In this document: positions 1 through 11,667 of the stretch, piece by piece | How positions within the stretch are numbered: position 1 is the stretch's first letter | Layout: every line of letters starts with the position of its first letter | Assembly (NCBI GenBank): GCA_948474755.1 | Contig: CAOLHI010000618.1 | Coordinates: forward strand, 310,001-374,000 | From: Ctenosaura bakeri | Taxonomy: Eukaryota; Chordata; Lepidosauria; Squamata; Iguanidae | DNA length: 64,000 bases | Reading direction: 5' to 3' | Notes under the pieces: generated by a model | What the model saw: only the letters and a program-made list of their open reading frames with translations | Database searches by the model: none | What the model was told of the DNA's origin: nothing | Position numbers and translations under genes: made by a program

Positions 1-759
1 GACTGACTGGTCGATAGTTGCTTGCATCCTTTTTTTACCCTTTTTGATGGTACAGACAACATTTGCCTCCTCCTGTCCCAGTTTTCTGGGAGCATTTCTT
101 TCCTTCAAGAATTCACAAAAATAATTGACAGTGGCTTTGAGATTACATCTGCACGTTCCTTTAGTACTTTTGGATGTAGCTCATTAGGCCCTGGAGACTT
201 GAATTCTTTTGGAGTAGCTACCTCTTTAACCATTCTGGTCCTCTTACTGCATGATTTATTTTGTTTTCACAAGTTAGAGCACTCTATTCCTTTTTGAAGA
301 AGACTGGGGCAAAGAAAGTATTAAACAGTTTGACCTTCTCTCTGTCCCCTGTTAGCATTTCACCATCTTCTTGATGCAGTGCCCTTACTGTTTTCTTCCT
401 TTTGATCTGTACATGACCCAGTAAAAAAACCAAACCAAGCAAACAAACAAAAAAGACCCCACAACTATTTTTATTACTTTTAACCTCTTTAGTGAGCTTG
501 ACCTTATTCTGAGCTTTAGCTTTTTTGACTTCTTCCCTATCAAGTATTGGCTATTTGTTTGTATTTCCTTGTATTTCTCTTTGGTGCTTTTCCTGTTTCT
601 TACACATGCTTTTAAATCTCAGTTCATCTGAAAGTTCTTTGTACATCCTTCCTAGTTTCTTGTTTGCAGCTGTGCCTTCACTATCTCACTTTTTAAAAAT
701 TCCCACATACCTTGAACTCCCTTATCTTTGAGCATTTCTGACCATGGGATTCACCCAAT
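1..759 (-). mobile_element. CR1/L3-like LINE, reverse-transcriptase part
   Basis: Read on the minus strand, about 215-170 translates as a peptide like EFKSPGPNELHP. This is the 'SPGPDELHP' motif just N-terminal of the reverse transcriptase in CR1/L3 LINEs. It is followed near the window start by an NYRPVS-like stretch ('NYRPVS' precedes the RT core). Frames are broken by stops and indels, so the copy is dead. It continues to higher coordinates after the LTR (764-1644) and the MITE (1702-2119), where the endonuclease half lies. The window edge cuts off the rest of the RT. The insert-rich stretch at 420-460 is A-rich and may be a small later insertion. Confidence 0.8.
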
Positions 760-1195
760 ATTTTGTTACTGCAGTCCAGGCCTACCCGGAGACAGCACTC
801 TATATCACTTTGATATCAAACCATTCAGCTTTCCTCTGCCACCCTGCTCCACATGTTTGCGAGGCCTCCGGACAAGCATGTAAACAGGCATGGTCGATAA
901 TTGCCGGACTTTCCATTCTCCACCCAGGCAGGCCAGACAGAGCCGGTTCGTTGCTTCAGGGACCTCTCTGGCAAAGACCTCATTGCATATGCGTGATACT
1001 AACAAAGGCTCCCTGCCCCGAGCAGGTAACCTGACAAAGCTGTACTAAGTGTTCCGCATTTGCATACTGGCTACACCATTGTTAATTTGGCTGTAAGTCA
1101 ATCATGCTAAAACCTGACCTTTCCAAGGCTTTGTCCTGCTCCTAAATCGCATTGTTCTCACCGAGTAAGGTATGGCCTGCAGTCACAATTCACCC

Positions 1196-1202
1196 TATAA
1201 AA
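1196..1202 (+). promoter_or_regulatory. TATA box of the solo LTR
   Basis: TATAAAA sits in a CCC...CCCC context about 430 bp into the LTR and about 250 bp upstream of the AATAAA. This matches an LTR promoter. Whether it is still active cannot be told from sequence. Confidence 0.6.
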
Positions 1203-1444
1203 CCCCCCGATTCCGAAACCTTCCTCGAATCGCACTGGACTTCCATCCCACCTTGCTGCCACTTTGTTTGGTGAGCTGTCCCCTCAGTCCCACATACTGA
1301 GACTCCATACCAACGAACTCAATCTTCAAACCTCTCCAGGACTACAAGACAGGTGTTGTATCACCTGCCTCCCTCTAAAAATCCCTATTTCCGATTCTTT
1401 AGCTAGCTGTGTGACTGTGGTGTCTTTAATATCTGTCTGTGTTT

Positions 1445-1450
1445 AATAAA
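1445..1450 (+). terminator. Polyadenylation signal of the solo LTR
   Basis: AATAAA follows a T/G-rich stretch and lies downstream of the LTR TATA box. It would define the R/U5 boundary region. Confidence 0.55.
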
Positions 1451-1648
1451 ACACCATTTCTGCTATTTTAAACCATCTGACTGCTTGACTGACCTGACCC
1501 CGTAGACACTGGGTTGCAAGATCCTGCTAAGTTACCCTGCCTCTCGCTAGCTTTAGTGAGTGCTCCAGCTAATTTTCCCCAAAGTTGTGTTGTTGTTTGG
1601 TTATTTAGGTGTCCCTCCTGGGACCCCCAGAGATCAGGGTAACAATTT

Positions 1649-1701
1649 CCCTAAAGTTATTGAAATTAGCTTTCTTGAAGTCAAGATGTGTGTCTGACTC
1701 T
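1649..1701 (-). mobile_element. CR1/L3-like LINE, short segment between two insertions
   Basis: This 53-bp piece has the LINE pattern AATTAGCTTTCTTGAAGTC that I associate with antisense CR1/L3 sequence between endonuclease and RT. It is bounded on the left by the LTR duplication ATTT and on the right by the TCT duplication of the MITE. It shows that the fragments at 1-759 and 2120-2776 belong to one LINE copy. Confidence 0.65.
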
Positions 1702-2119
1702 TGCTCTTTCTGCATGATGTCATCCTTTTGGCATGGGGATGCAAGAGGAGCAGGACCACGATGATGCTTCCACATGATGTTGCCATGGTCCTGCCCTTCT
1801 CGTGTTGCCAGCCAGCATGACTGCAGGGTGTATCATTGTCAAAAAAAACTCTGTCAATGACGCCAGATTGTGCAAGCTTTCCATCACAGCTGGCCATGCA
1901 GAGGGGCCAGAAGTGCAATCATGCACTTCCTACCCCACTGCAGCATGGGAACAAGGTCAGCTGCCATGCAGAAGGAAGGGGCATGTCCCTTGTACTCCCT
2001 TCCTCAGACAGCCAGTTGGGTTCAGTGAGAAGTGCTGGGGACACACTCCCATCCCAGCAGAGGCATTACCAGGATTGCAATGGGATGACGCACAAGAACA
2101 TTGTCTTGCAGAAAGGGCC
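1702..2119. mobile_element. GC-rich MITE (PIF/Harbinger-like ends) inside the LINE
   Basis: The left end TGCTCTTTCTGCA and right end TGCAGAAAGGGCC form an inverted repeat. A 3-bp direct repeat TCT flanks it (1699-1701 and 2120-2122). The interior contains ATGATG/CATCATG motifs shared with the elements at 4996-5270 and 32655-33023, and has no transposase frame. A 3-bp duplication with GGCCC-type ends suggests a PIF/Harbinger-related non-autonomous element. It interrupts the LINE, so it is younger than the LINE. Confidence 0.75.
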
Positions 2120-2776
2120 TCTGTTTAGTTTTCTCTTTCCTCTGTATAGCAAATCCCAAAAAGTCATGATCAATTCTACTCAAGGATCTCACTATTTTCA
2201 CCCTATTGCCCAGTTCATCTGTGTTGGTTAGGATTAAATTCAAAATAGTTGATCCTCTTTTTGCTTCCTTATTCTTTTGTCCAAAGAAATTGTCTGCAAA
2301 GCTAGTGAGGAATTTTTTGGACCTTACATTCTTGGCAGAGTGTAGGTTCCAACAAATATTAGGGTGGTCAAAGTCTTCCTTTACTACTACTTCTTTCTTT
2401 TTTGAATATGCAGTCATTTGTTTTAGGAAGGCATCATCCAAGCCTTCACTCTGGCTGAGGGGACCTATAGTAGACATCCACAATGAGGACACTGTCTTTT
2501 TTCCCCCTTTAATACTCAGTCTCCCAACCTGTTCTCTATGTTCTAAGTCATGGACCTTCTCACAGATGCATACAATATATAGCGGTATTCCTCCTCCTTT
2601 CCTGTTTGGTCTGTTTTGCGGGGAATAGGTTATTCCCTTCCATTGCTATGTTCCAATCATGGGAACTCATCCTGTCAGTTTTCAGTGACATCTACTAAAT
2701 CATACTTGACTTCCTGTGTTAAGAGTTCAAGTTTGTCTTGTCTATTTCTCACATTCTATGCTAATTTATTCAGTGC
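2120..2776 (-). mobile_element. CR1/L3-like LINE, endonuclease part
   Basis: The minus strand carries an open frame (about 2492-2022) whose LINE-derived part reads like the C-terminal half of the CR1 apurinic endonuclease and the segment after it. Recognisable blocks are DHPNICWNLHSAKNVRSKKF, then LADNFFxQK and LILTNTDEL. This is the same region as the plus-strand copy at 37780-39008. The end of the open frame runs into the MITE, so its last residues are not LINE-derived. Sequence up to about 2776 still resembles the 5' part of the endonuclease. The copy lacks an intact ORF. Confidence 0.8.
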
Positions 2777-2780
2777 CAAT

Positions 2781-2824
<44 letters not shown>
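2781..2824. repeat. (GATA)n microsatellite
   Basis: About eleven tandem TAGA/GATA units, nearly perfect, right at the 5' edge of the LINE remnant. Confidence 0.95.
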
Positions 2825-3489
2825 GAATTAGTCTGTTGACCATTTCAAGCAATTACAAATGATAAGACACGACAATTATAAATACTAAAAAACAGTGTAT
2901 TAAAAACATTGTCATGCCACATATTAAGATTATGTTGAGTCAAACTAAAAATATGCCAAGCAATAAACTAGACACTTCCCCCTCTTTTTTCCTTAAGGTG
3001 GGAGCCTTAGTTGCAAAAAGGGCAACCATCTGGGTAACTCAACTGTTAGAACCACTCAAAAAGAAAGTTTACTTGTCATAGACCAGTTTCTCATGTAAAT
3101 CAAAGGGACCCAGATATTGCTTCTTACTGCTTGAATATAAATAGCATTCAAAAGATAATGGGCCAATTCCTCTATGATTTGGGCACCACATATATACAGT
3201 CTTTTTGTGAGTGGAATGCCCCTGAATCTTCACTACAAGACCATTGTGTCCATCATCTAACACTGGAGAACAGGTAAAAACAATATGTTGATTCCTTCCC
3301 ATCTCAAGAAACAGATTATTTCTCTCTCTTAAGTTAAGACATGGAAACATGGATGGTGGAAATATAGGAAAGTCCAGCATTGAAAAAGTTACATGTTCTG
3401 AGAGAGAGAGAGTGGCAATGATAATGTTAAATAGTGTTTTAGTAACCTAAAATTTCTTCATGTCTTATCCACTTATCCTGAGACAGGGG
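2825..3489. other. Unassigned non-coding DNA
   Basis: AT-rich sequence with no recognised gene or repeat. A 103-codon minus frame (3380-3069) shows no family resemblance and I treat it as chance. A short (GA)n run lies at about 3400-3412. Confidence 0.5.
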
Positions 3490-4479
3490 TGTAAGGCCCC
3501 ACTTTGGGGGTCCTCAATATCAGTATGGTTTGGAATGGGCATCATATCTAACTGGCATCATATTTAATTGGCAACACACTTTAATTGGCACTGATATCAA
3601 AATCCAACCTGAAGGTGAGTGGGAGGTCAAACCAAAAGAGGAAGAAACCTGACGGTAAGCATAAGGCCACAGGCAGGTCAGCCTAAAACACCCTCTTGGT
3701 ATAAACTAGGTCAATTATCAGGTAAATCACCATTATTCCAGAGAATAATAGAAGCTGGAATTTTCTGGAGAATGCCATTGTGAGAAGCCTACCAGGACAC
3801 TGATTGACAAATACCCGTCCCCTGTACACCTGGACTCCTTCCTCTTTCCTTGTAACACTCACAACAGACAGCTATTACAACACCCATCATGTCTTTGTCA
3901 ATCAAGCACTAAGCCCATCAACAGGCAAAAGAGCCATTGTCCACAACAGGTCCCCTTTGTCTTGTATCTGGAACCTTCACTGCCACAGGTCATTTTTAGG
4001 TTACAAATACCCCTGATTTTAGGCTTGTAACTCACAGTCTCTGGATGGTCTACTCTGTCTGTTTGGCTCCTGAATGAGAACTGTCCTTAGGTCCTACCTA
4101 AGCCAAAATACATTTCTGCTCTGCACTGCTCTTCTGGACTGGTAATTATAAATCCCCCAAAACTCCTCAGCCTCTCTATACATATTTTTTCCCTTCTTTA
4201 TCCTTCAGTCAGCTGTTGTGTGAATGTGTGACTGTATGTATCTTGTGTGCATGTATGAGTGAACTCCCCTCAGTAAAACACTTTTTTTAAAACTTACTTT
4301 TGAATCTTTGACTGGTCCTTTTCTTGCGCAAGCAGTAGTGTAAAAATTGGTAGCAAGATCTCGCTAAGTTGCTCCCCTTTCCTTAGCCTCCTGATTTTGA
4401 GCTGGTTAATTCCCCACCTTTGCAAGGAGGTACTGGCATCGTGGAGTGGCCCCTGTGGCACCTACATTTTGGGGTAACA
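3490..4479 (+). mobile_element. Probable second endogenous-retrovirus LTR
   Basis: The left end is TGTAAGGCCCC and the right end is GGGGTAACA, matching the GGGTAACA end of the LTR at 764-1644. The last ~180 bp also align by eye to that LTR: GACTGGTCC, then GCAAGATCTCGCTAAGTT against GCAAGATCCTGCTAAGTT, then GCTGGTTAATTCCCC. The U3 halves differ. A candidate TATA (ATTATAAATCCCC near 4143) and AGTAAAACA near 4270 would be promoter and poly(A) region. Flanks are GGGG and TGGG, so a 4-bp duplication is only approximate. The sequence to the right is not a clear primer-binding site, so I read this as a solo LTR. Confidence 0.65.
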
Positions 4480-4995
4480 TGGGTCTGGATTCTCCTTTAG
4501 TCCTAACTGCAGAAGATCCTTTTAATCCATTAGATATACCATTCAAGAACTGACTGAATGGATCTACCCTTGTTGGGACTAACAAACAGAAAGCCAGCTG
4601 TAGACTGATATTCTTAGGGTTCATTCCAGCTCTTCCCTCCATCTCCTCTATCTCACTTTGACTAAAGTGAAAGCAGCTTAGTCCTGATCGCTTGTTCCAG
4701 TTTAGCCTAGTTTAGCTTAGTGCTCTTAGAGCACATTTTTGTCTTTAATGGAATTCCTAGAATAAAACTTGAGTTTGTTTTCCATAGGCACTGGTTTCAT
4801 TGCTTTTTAGTCGTAATCACTGCATGCATGCTGTCTTTATCAGTAGAGACTTTTGGAGGCTTATAGGAATGGTCTTGGTGCTATGTGTAGCCTACAGAAC
4901 ATACTTTGCCCATCCCTCCTTTGAAACAACATGCATGTGACTAAGGTGGGCTCAGTAACAGTGAGAAATGGACATTCAGTGAGTTCCATGGCCAA
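4480..4995. other. Unassigned DNA after the LTR
   Basis: There is no retroviral primer-binding site, gag or polypurine tract that I can see. The stretch around 4880-4925 (TTTGCCCATCCCTCC) resembles the end of an hAT element, but I found no partner end. Confidence 0.4.
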
Positions 4996-5270
4996 AGCCC
5001 TTTCTGTAGGATGACACTTTCACGTGTTGCAATCCCAGCCGTGCCACTGCTGGGATGGGACTGTGCCCCCAGAGTTCCCCTCTGTACTCGAACAGCTGCC
5101 TATGGAAGGGAGTCATTGATGCAGTTTTTCTGTCAATGATATACCCCATGATCATGCTGGCTGGTGATGCAAGAAGAGTGGGACTACGATGACATCATGC
5201 GGAAGTGTCATCACAGTCCTGTTCCTATTGCGTCTCCATGCTGGGACACTGCTGTCCTGTGGAAAGGGAC
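4996..5270. mobile_element. MITE, PIF/Harbinger-like ends, 275 bp
   Basis: The ends are AGCCCTTTCTG and GTGGAAAGGGAC, variants of the GGCCCTTT inverted repeat. The flanking 3-bp repeat is CAA (4993-4995 and 5271-5273). The interior motif GATGACATCATG/ATCATGCTGG is shared with 1702-2119 and 32655-33023. No coding capacity. Confidence 0.65.
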
Positions 5271-6136
5271 CAAATGCGGAAGTGAATCTGAGTCAGGATG
5301 AGAACTCAGTCTTAGTCTAACACACCAACCAATGTCCCACAATGTTTAGTTCTATTTGCAGTCCTATGAGTTTCTGACCATACACAGATTGGGCACTTTT
5401 GCTTAAACTGACTCATCTTATCTGGAAAATAATAACTATTTGCTGCACTAAAATAAGAATGTGTTATCTCTCATTATCAGTATACTGCTATATGTGTGCA
5501 GTGATAAGTGTCAATCTGCCACCTTTCTTGGTACTTTTCACATATCCGTAAGGTTGATAAAGATAAATGTTGATTGCATAGCAACATCAACTTATTTTGA
5601 CAAAGCTAACTTTAATTTAGCATTCTTTCTAGTATGCATCTTGCCTAGTTACATGAGTAAATCCTGTCATGATAAAAAGGGATTCTATTAAAGACTTATT
5701 GACAGAGATGGTAACTACCTGAGGAATTCAATATTTTGGCAAATTCCAGTAGGAAATAATCTTACCTGTACTTTTTAGAGTAATTGTGTTAGACGGAACT
5801 TAGCTATCTGTCAAAGGTAACATTTTACCAAATATCATGATGTGGTACTCAGGAATTTAAATATATCAAACTATGCATCTAAACTAATGATGCATTTTAT
5901 CTTTATATCTTTATTAAATAAATAAATTCTTATGGTGCAGATGGATTAGGGATACAATTATGGATAAAAACATTTAAGCATCACACACATGAGAAATAGT
6001 CTGTTCACCCAACACTAGGGTTTCAATCCTGCTTATAGGGCACTAAAATTCAGTGCTAATTCTAACTAGAATTGTCCTGTTGAAAGCAATGGACTGAACT
6101 TAGTTATGAGCAACAAGTTTGTTGCAGAGTAACTAA
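5271..6136. other. Unassigned AT-rich DNA
   Basis: No gene or repeat family recognised. About 6060-6115 has a short stretch (CAATGGACTGAACTTAGTTA) similar to the palindromic repeat at 55296-55422. Confidence 0.4.
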
Positions 6137-6338
6137 GGGCCTTTCCACACTACATTGTTATAGGGCTATTATTCCACTTTCAGCATCCTGTGGAATCCTG
6201 GGATTTGCAGTTTAGGGAGGGGCATTTAGAATTCTCATCCAGAAAGCCCCTCGGCCTCAGTAAACTGCAAACCCCAGAATTCCACAGGATGTTGAAAGTG
6301 GAATAATAGCACTAGAACAGTGTAATGGAGAAAGGCCC
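6137..6338. mobile_element. Palindromic MITE copy, TAA duplication
   Basis: The ends are GGGCCTTTCC and AAAGGCCC, flanked by TAA on both sides (6134-6136, 6339-6341). The arms contain the family core TATTCCACTTTC...CCTGTGGAATCC and its reverse complement, so the transcript could fold into one long hairpin. The central loop carries AATTCTCATCCAGA. Non-coding. PIF/Harbinger-like by end sequence and 3-bp duplication. Confidence 0.82.
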
Positions 6339-6449
6339 TAACACTGGATTTAGCTCACAGATGTACTGATCAAACCTAACTGTTAAAGCTTATAGAACAT
6401 AGTAAGTTCTTTAGAATACAGATATTAAGGGTAAATGAAGATTGTGTAT

Positions 6450-6660
6450 CTGCATGTGTGCCTTGAAGTCCCTTGTTGACTTAAGGCAACCCCATGAATT
6501 TCATAAGTTTTTCTTAGGCAAGGATGCTCAGAGGAGGTTTTCTATTGCCTTCCTCTGAAATATAACTTATAGCATCAGGTATTCCTTCATGGTCCCGCAT
6601 CTGAGTACTAACCAGGCCTGATCATTGCTAGTTTCTAAGGTCAGTCAGGATCTGATATTT
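6450..6660 (-). mobile_element. 5S-rRNA-derived SINE, reverse copy
   Basis: Reading the minus strand, a 5S-like head (CCTGGTTAGTACTCAGATG, and a decayed AGCTAAGC region) runs into AGAGGAAGGCAATAG, CCTAAGAAAAACTTATGAAA and the BovB-like tail GACTTCAAGGCACACATGC. It is the reverse-strand counterpart of the copy at 63584-63815. The 5S internal promoter is diverged. Confidence 0.75.
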
Positions 6661-8040
6661 AGGGGGTATTTAGGCAAAATGAAAATTAGTGCATCCTAAA
6701 AATAATAAAACCAATCCAACTAGAGCATTCTTACAGAGCACTGATTTTAGTTGGCAATAAGCTCTCTACAGCAGTTATTTACACGTGCTTAGTCAACACC
6801 TGAAGAGGGAAATATACTAATTCTGCCCCTCTCTGTTCCCACTTCCATCAGTCTTCTCACATAAGTGTGAATAATAGTGCTCACCCTAAATTTAGCACTA
6901 CCCACACAGAATTAATCTGTATCCTGAACAAACAAATCAGCAAATCACTTGGGGGGCTCTTCTATTCAAATGTACTGTTCTCCCCTTGAAGAGAGCTACA
7001 GAATTGGGGAAGGGTGGCTGGGTGACCTAGCTCTCTCTCTTCTTCATGTGTTAATTCAACATGCTTAGGTAATGAGTGCATAGAGTTTTGTTTATCTGTA
7101 ATCAAGAAACTTAGCTATTTCTGATTTTCTGGGAGGTTTATTTTTGGAGCTCATCTGTGGTGAATCTGGAGGGAACTGCCTTTCTATAGTTCAGACAATT
7201 CTGAGGGAGAGAGACACTTACAATAACCCTTTAAAGGAGAGAATGCCAATATGGCCAGAGGTAACCAATATTATAAATAACTACAAAATCAACAAAAGAG
7301 CATTCTTGTTATTGTGTTTGTAACAAGTGATTTCTTAATTTCAATATTAGCAATGGTGGACATTAAAAAAAAATAGATTAATGGCCTCAAGAGAAAACAG
7401 AATTTCCAACCTGTGCAATCTCTTTTTCCTATCAGAAGTAATATCTATCTAAAATGTACCCCATTCTGTGGTGATCTAATTAGAACGCTAACTGATGTAG
7501 CATTCTGACAAGGCCAACAGTGAGAATGAAGATTTAGTTGGATGGACAAATTAGCTTTGAATTTTCCTGCAGTCATAAAAGCTTTTATTGTAATTTTCTA
7601 TTTCTGCTTCTGGCATATTTGCATTTTGCTTAACAATTTATCTCCAGTCATTTGTCAGATATTATCAATCTCTTGTTAATAAGTTAAGACAGCTCACATT
7701 AAGTCTTCTTAATATGCGAGTGTGCTCATTGTCTTAAATAGACTTCCTTAGGCTCTGACTGTGTAGCAAACCCATTCCCTGCTGTTTCTACTAGCAAGAG
7801 GTCAGAAATTAAGGATGGGCATAAATCTCACATGTGTGGAGTATTAATGAGAGAGCTTTGGTTTAACATCCTGACCTCTCAATCTTTGTGTGAGCTGCAG
7901 AAATTACCTAATCACTGTACTGTACCATAAAGAGTACAAGGACAAAATTACAAAAGTAATCCTCAGAGGGCATTCATACAGCAGGAAGATGTCTTCCACT
8001 ATCTGGTACGTTCAAGCTCAACCTGCTCATATCATCAGGC
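6661..8040. other. Unassigned AT-rich DNA
   Basis: No recognisable gene or repeat. AAGGATGGGCATAAA at about 7812 resembles an hAT end but has no matching 8-bp duplication with the end at 8152. Confidence 0.4.
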
Positions 8041-8152
8041 TTGTTATTGCCAAATATTTTTGGTCACCTGGGCCTCCTTGGGGGCCACAAAAATGGCCAC
8101 AGGGCCACATGTGGCCTGTGAACCATAATTTGCCCATCCTTGGTCTACAGGC
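8041..8152 (-). mobile_element. Fragment of an hAT-like element (one end)
   Basis: On the minus strand this reads CAAGGATGGGCAAATTATGG followed by CACAGGCCACATGTGGCC, the end pattern of Charlie-like hAT elements. It resembles the ends at 17259-17657. The other end was not found, so it is either truncated or too diverged. Confidence 0.45.
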
Positions 8153-11100
8153 ACATGTTTGAAGAATCTCCATTCATATTATACTTTAATGGAAGGCTAT
8201 CACATCTCCACTCTTTAGTGCTTATTTATGTAGGGAGTTTTATTTGCTGTGGAATTTGTTTTACTAGTCTGTTTTCTGGTCATAATTTTGTGGGCAAGGC
8301 TGAAGAAAATATGTTTGTTTCTAGATCACAGAATTAAGAAATGAGAAGATATTAAAGGGCTACAGTAGTGTTTTTAGCTTAAGAGAATTGCTGGGGAAAA
8401 CACTTCTCACTGTCTACCTTACATGATCAATAACAAGTACTAGATCAGACTCCAAACTCATCAACAACTTTCTTTATTGACTTGATTTAAATGTGTGAAA
8501 CACATCATAGCTCCAACCTACCTGAAATGGTCACCCTCAGATGTTGACAGAACCCAAAGGAAGCTTCTTTCCCATATGCCCTTAAGCTTTGAGAGGTTAA
8601 TTAGACAGTTGAATCTTCACCATTAAGAAAGGTCATAGGGGGTCATTAGTATAGCCTAGTTCTTCCTTACCCACACTGCAACACACTACTTATTATCATA
8701 AAATGCTTTCATGCCAGACCAGAAGGACTGAGAATGTCCTACTCTTTCAGTGTATAGTAGGAAGGAGAAAGAACTACAGGGGAAAATGACTCAATTTCAC
8801 CTTAGCCACAATTGATAGCTGAGTAATTGTACCTGCAGAAGTAGACTGGGTGGGGGGTGTAGTACAGAAATGATCACTGAGGAGAGATAGATGCCATCAT
8901 TAACATTAATCTCCTAGCTGGACAGCTAGCTTGCCAGAACTCCTTTCCTTCCTCCAATTCAAGATCTTGTACAGCAAGCCAGACTGAAGGCAAACTCTGT
9001 CTGCAAATACAACAGTAAAGATGTCAAAATTTTCTTTCAAGAGTTTCTGTCACAGTTTTAGTGTAAGACAAACTTATACAAACTTGCGTCATCTGCCCTA
9101 TGGTGGGGAAAACATGCAGTTCCCCAGCTATTGTTTGACTGAAACACCCATCAGCCCTATCCAGCATGATCAGTAGTGAGGGATGCTGTGATATGTTGTC
9201 CAACAACTTCTAAAAATTGCTCACCCCAAATCTACCTTAAAATATAACAAGTGGACATGGAATACTTTACCTCTTGATAAAGAGGAGAGTCTTAGCCTTT
9301 GTTTTGCTTGTTTATTTTCCTGAGACCCAAGGAGAGCCAGTATTTCTTGTTCAACATGGAAATCTACTGTAAAGAAGTTACTGCTCCCAATCCTTTGAGG
9401 TTAGGAAAGTTCTCTGCAGCTGAATATGATCCCCTAAGTCTGTAGGTTTCAGTATGCATCCCATGAGCTGCTGCCTTACAGTCCCACTGCATAGTGAAGA
9501 GCTCTCTCTGCCATTGTGCTAGTATTCTGAGTGCTAATATCCTAGAAAAATGGATGTGATCAGAAATGACAATTTGCAGCATCACAACCCTCTATAGCAG
9601 TTCTTTTGTAATATCCACATTTTTTCTGGAAAGTTGGAATGACAGGTTTCTAACAGTGGTAGCTGGTGGCTCCCATGTCAGTGATGAGATAGTAAATCTG
9701 CTCTGGGCTTTAGTCCAAACTTTGAAGGAATTTTACGACATTTGGAATCTATTTGGTGGATAATGTTCAGCACTTTGGATTGCTCCTTTAACACCTAGAC
9801 TAAAAGTGAAAGGAACTCATGGCCCTTCTAACCCAGGACCACCAATTTTCATTGCTTTCTAATAATACAAATGGAAATATGTTTTCTCAGAAGAAACTAC
9901 TATTGAACGGAAGGGGGAAAGAGTATGAAATTTCAGACCAAGGCTGAAATTTGAAGAATGCTTGCTATAGCGTCAGCTCTGCTGAATGCCTTTGGACTTT
10001 TCAGTATGTTCCCTTTATCCATGTGACTGGTATACACAATTTTACTTATTCCCACTGAAATGCAGGCCAAAAACATTTTGTTCCCATCTCTTTTTGGACC
10101 ACTTGTTGTTGTTAATTTTTATGGTTTTATCAGTTGTGCACTGGCTTTGGACTGCAAATAATGGCTACAAAACCTCCTTTCTCTTAGATTCTAAAGTTCT
10201 GTCGTGTTTCAAGACCTCATCTCCAAGATGCACACTTGTCTTGATACCTACGGCATTCACCTCATTGAAAAAAATAGTGTTCATTATTATCCATGTTTTT
10301 TATTACCCACTCTAAGTCTGAAAATATTTCTCCCATGGTTACATGGATGTACTATACTTTTGTCACATCGACTACAGCAAGGTGGTACCCAAGAAGACTA
10401 TGGCAAAATGCAGGATATAGCAGGAGTAAAATCAGCAGGTTAATGCAATGCACATCAAAGTGCAAGCAACATGCTAGTGATAATTACTTACTTAATTAAT
10501 AATAAGGACTGACAAACATCTGAATGAATTTGTCATAGATAGGATCACAATAGTGCAATTTCAGTATGCAACACTGCTTGGAATGGGCAACATTATCTGA
10601 GGATACATCACTGATTCCTAGATTCTTGGAAAGAATCTGAATCATTGATGGTTCAAAACTCCAGTTGGTAACACCTGATAGATTCTGAAACCAATAATAA
10701 TATGAGCAGTAACAATAACAGCAATAACAATAATATACTTTTGTATCAAATAATTTTAGCTTTACTTCATTTTAATTTGTTGCTTTGAGTCGTGTAAAGG
10801 GAGAAAGATGGTGTAGGATAACTGATTGATTGATTGAGAAGCTTCAGCATCAACCCACTGGTATTTTTTTTCAGGCCCTGTACCACCGTGCTATGCTATT
10901 GCTGGCAGGACTCCTAGAACAAGAAGACTTATGGCTTATAATGTTTGTGCTTTACTTCCTGCCTTGCTCCAAACAGCATTATGTGCCCAAAGGCCTACAA
11001 ACACTTCCTCCCTCCCCAATCCCCTTCCTGCTCCTCGTTCCTAGTATCTGGATGCACTAACATGCAACCCACCCACAAATACCTTTGGGCTAAGTCAATG

Positions 11101-11667
11101 AGAAATAGAGACAAGATGGGCATGCAGGTGTTAAAGCCCCTCAGAGAACAGAATCAATCCTTCTTCTTCAGCACTGCTTGCCCTGTGATTTGTTTCCTTC
11201 CTGGAAGACTCAGAGGAGCATATGTAGCAATTCTCTGGGACTTCAGGGACTACCAGAGGCCTGGCAACTCTATTTTACACAGAGTTGCACATGTGAGAGG
11301 ACTACTACTGAGAAGGCCTCATCTCTGATTGTCCATTAGCTTCATTACTCTTATAGACGGGTTTGCAAGTAGGACTGATACCTGCAGACTAGCTTGTATG
11401 GACAGTTTTGCCTTGCAACTCTTTTCACTATAATCTCCAAGACTGAACTGGAAACTATTGTGAAGAAAATCTACTCATTCGGGGTTTTATTCTGGCATCA
11501 CCTCAGTTTCCCAAAAGCTGACAATCCAGTCTTCCTCTCTAATCTCCTTAAGACTCAGGATTCCAAAATAAATGGTGTTTCTTTTCAAATAACCCTCAAG
11601 TTCTTTCCATCCTGAATATGAATAAATTTTGTGAATTTTACTAAACTCCTATAAAAAGACAAACTGA
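8153..11667. other. Long stretch without recognised genes or clear repeats
   Basis: About 3.5 kb of AT-rich DNA. Frames of 60-130 codons occur, but none resembles a known protein and none shows exon-like structure. About 10720-10840 (GTTGCTTTGAGTCG) weakly resembles an L2 3' end. About 9690-9725 shares GTAAATCTGCTCTGG with 57505-57525, suggesting an old dispersed repeat. Confidence 0.4.

Larger units (their letters stand above)
764..1644 (+). mobile_element. Solo LTR of an endogenous retrovirus (class I-like)
   Basis: The element begins TGTTAC and ends GTAACA, the TG...CA ends with a 6-bp inverted repeat expected of an LTR. It is flanked by a 4-bp direct repeat ATTT (760-763 and 1645-1648). 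Inside are a TATA box (TATAAAA, 1196-1202) and a polyadenylation signal AATAAA (1445-1450) in the right order and spacing for U3-R-U5 on the plus strand. No primer-binding site, gag, pol or env follows. The flanking LINE sequence resumes at once, so this is a solo LTR left by recombination between two LTRs. A 4-bp duplication is typical of gammaretrovirus-like (ERV1) integration. The U5 end resembles that of the LTR at 3490-4479. Confidence 0.82.

Noticed and set aside
2781..2824. Sex-chromosome marker, because GATA repeats cluster on snake W chromosomes
   Set aside because: One short GATA array is common anywhere and carries no such information.
4480..4500. Retroviral primer-binding site after the LTR
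   Set aside because: TGGGTCTGGATT lacks the match to a tRNA 3' end beyond TGG.
7812..8152. A complete hAT element between two CAAGGATGGGC-like motifs
   Set aside because: The outer flanks share no 8-bp repeat and the left motif is short; only the right end is kept.
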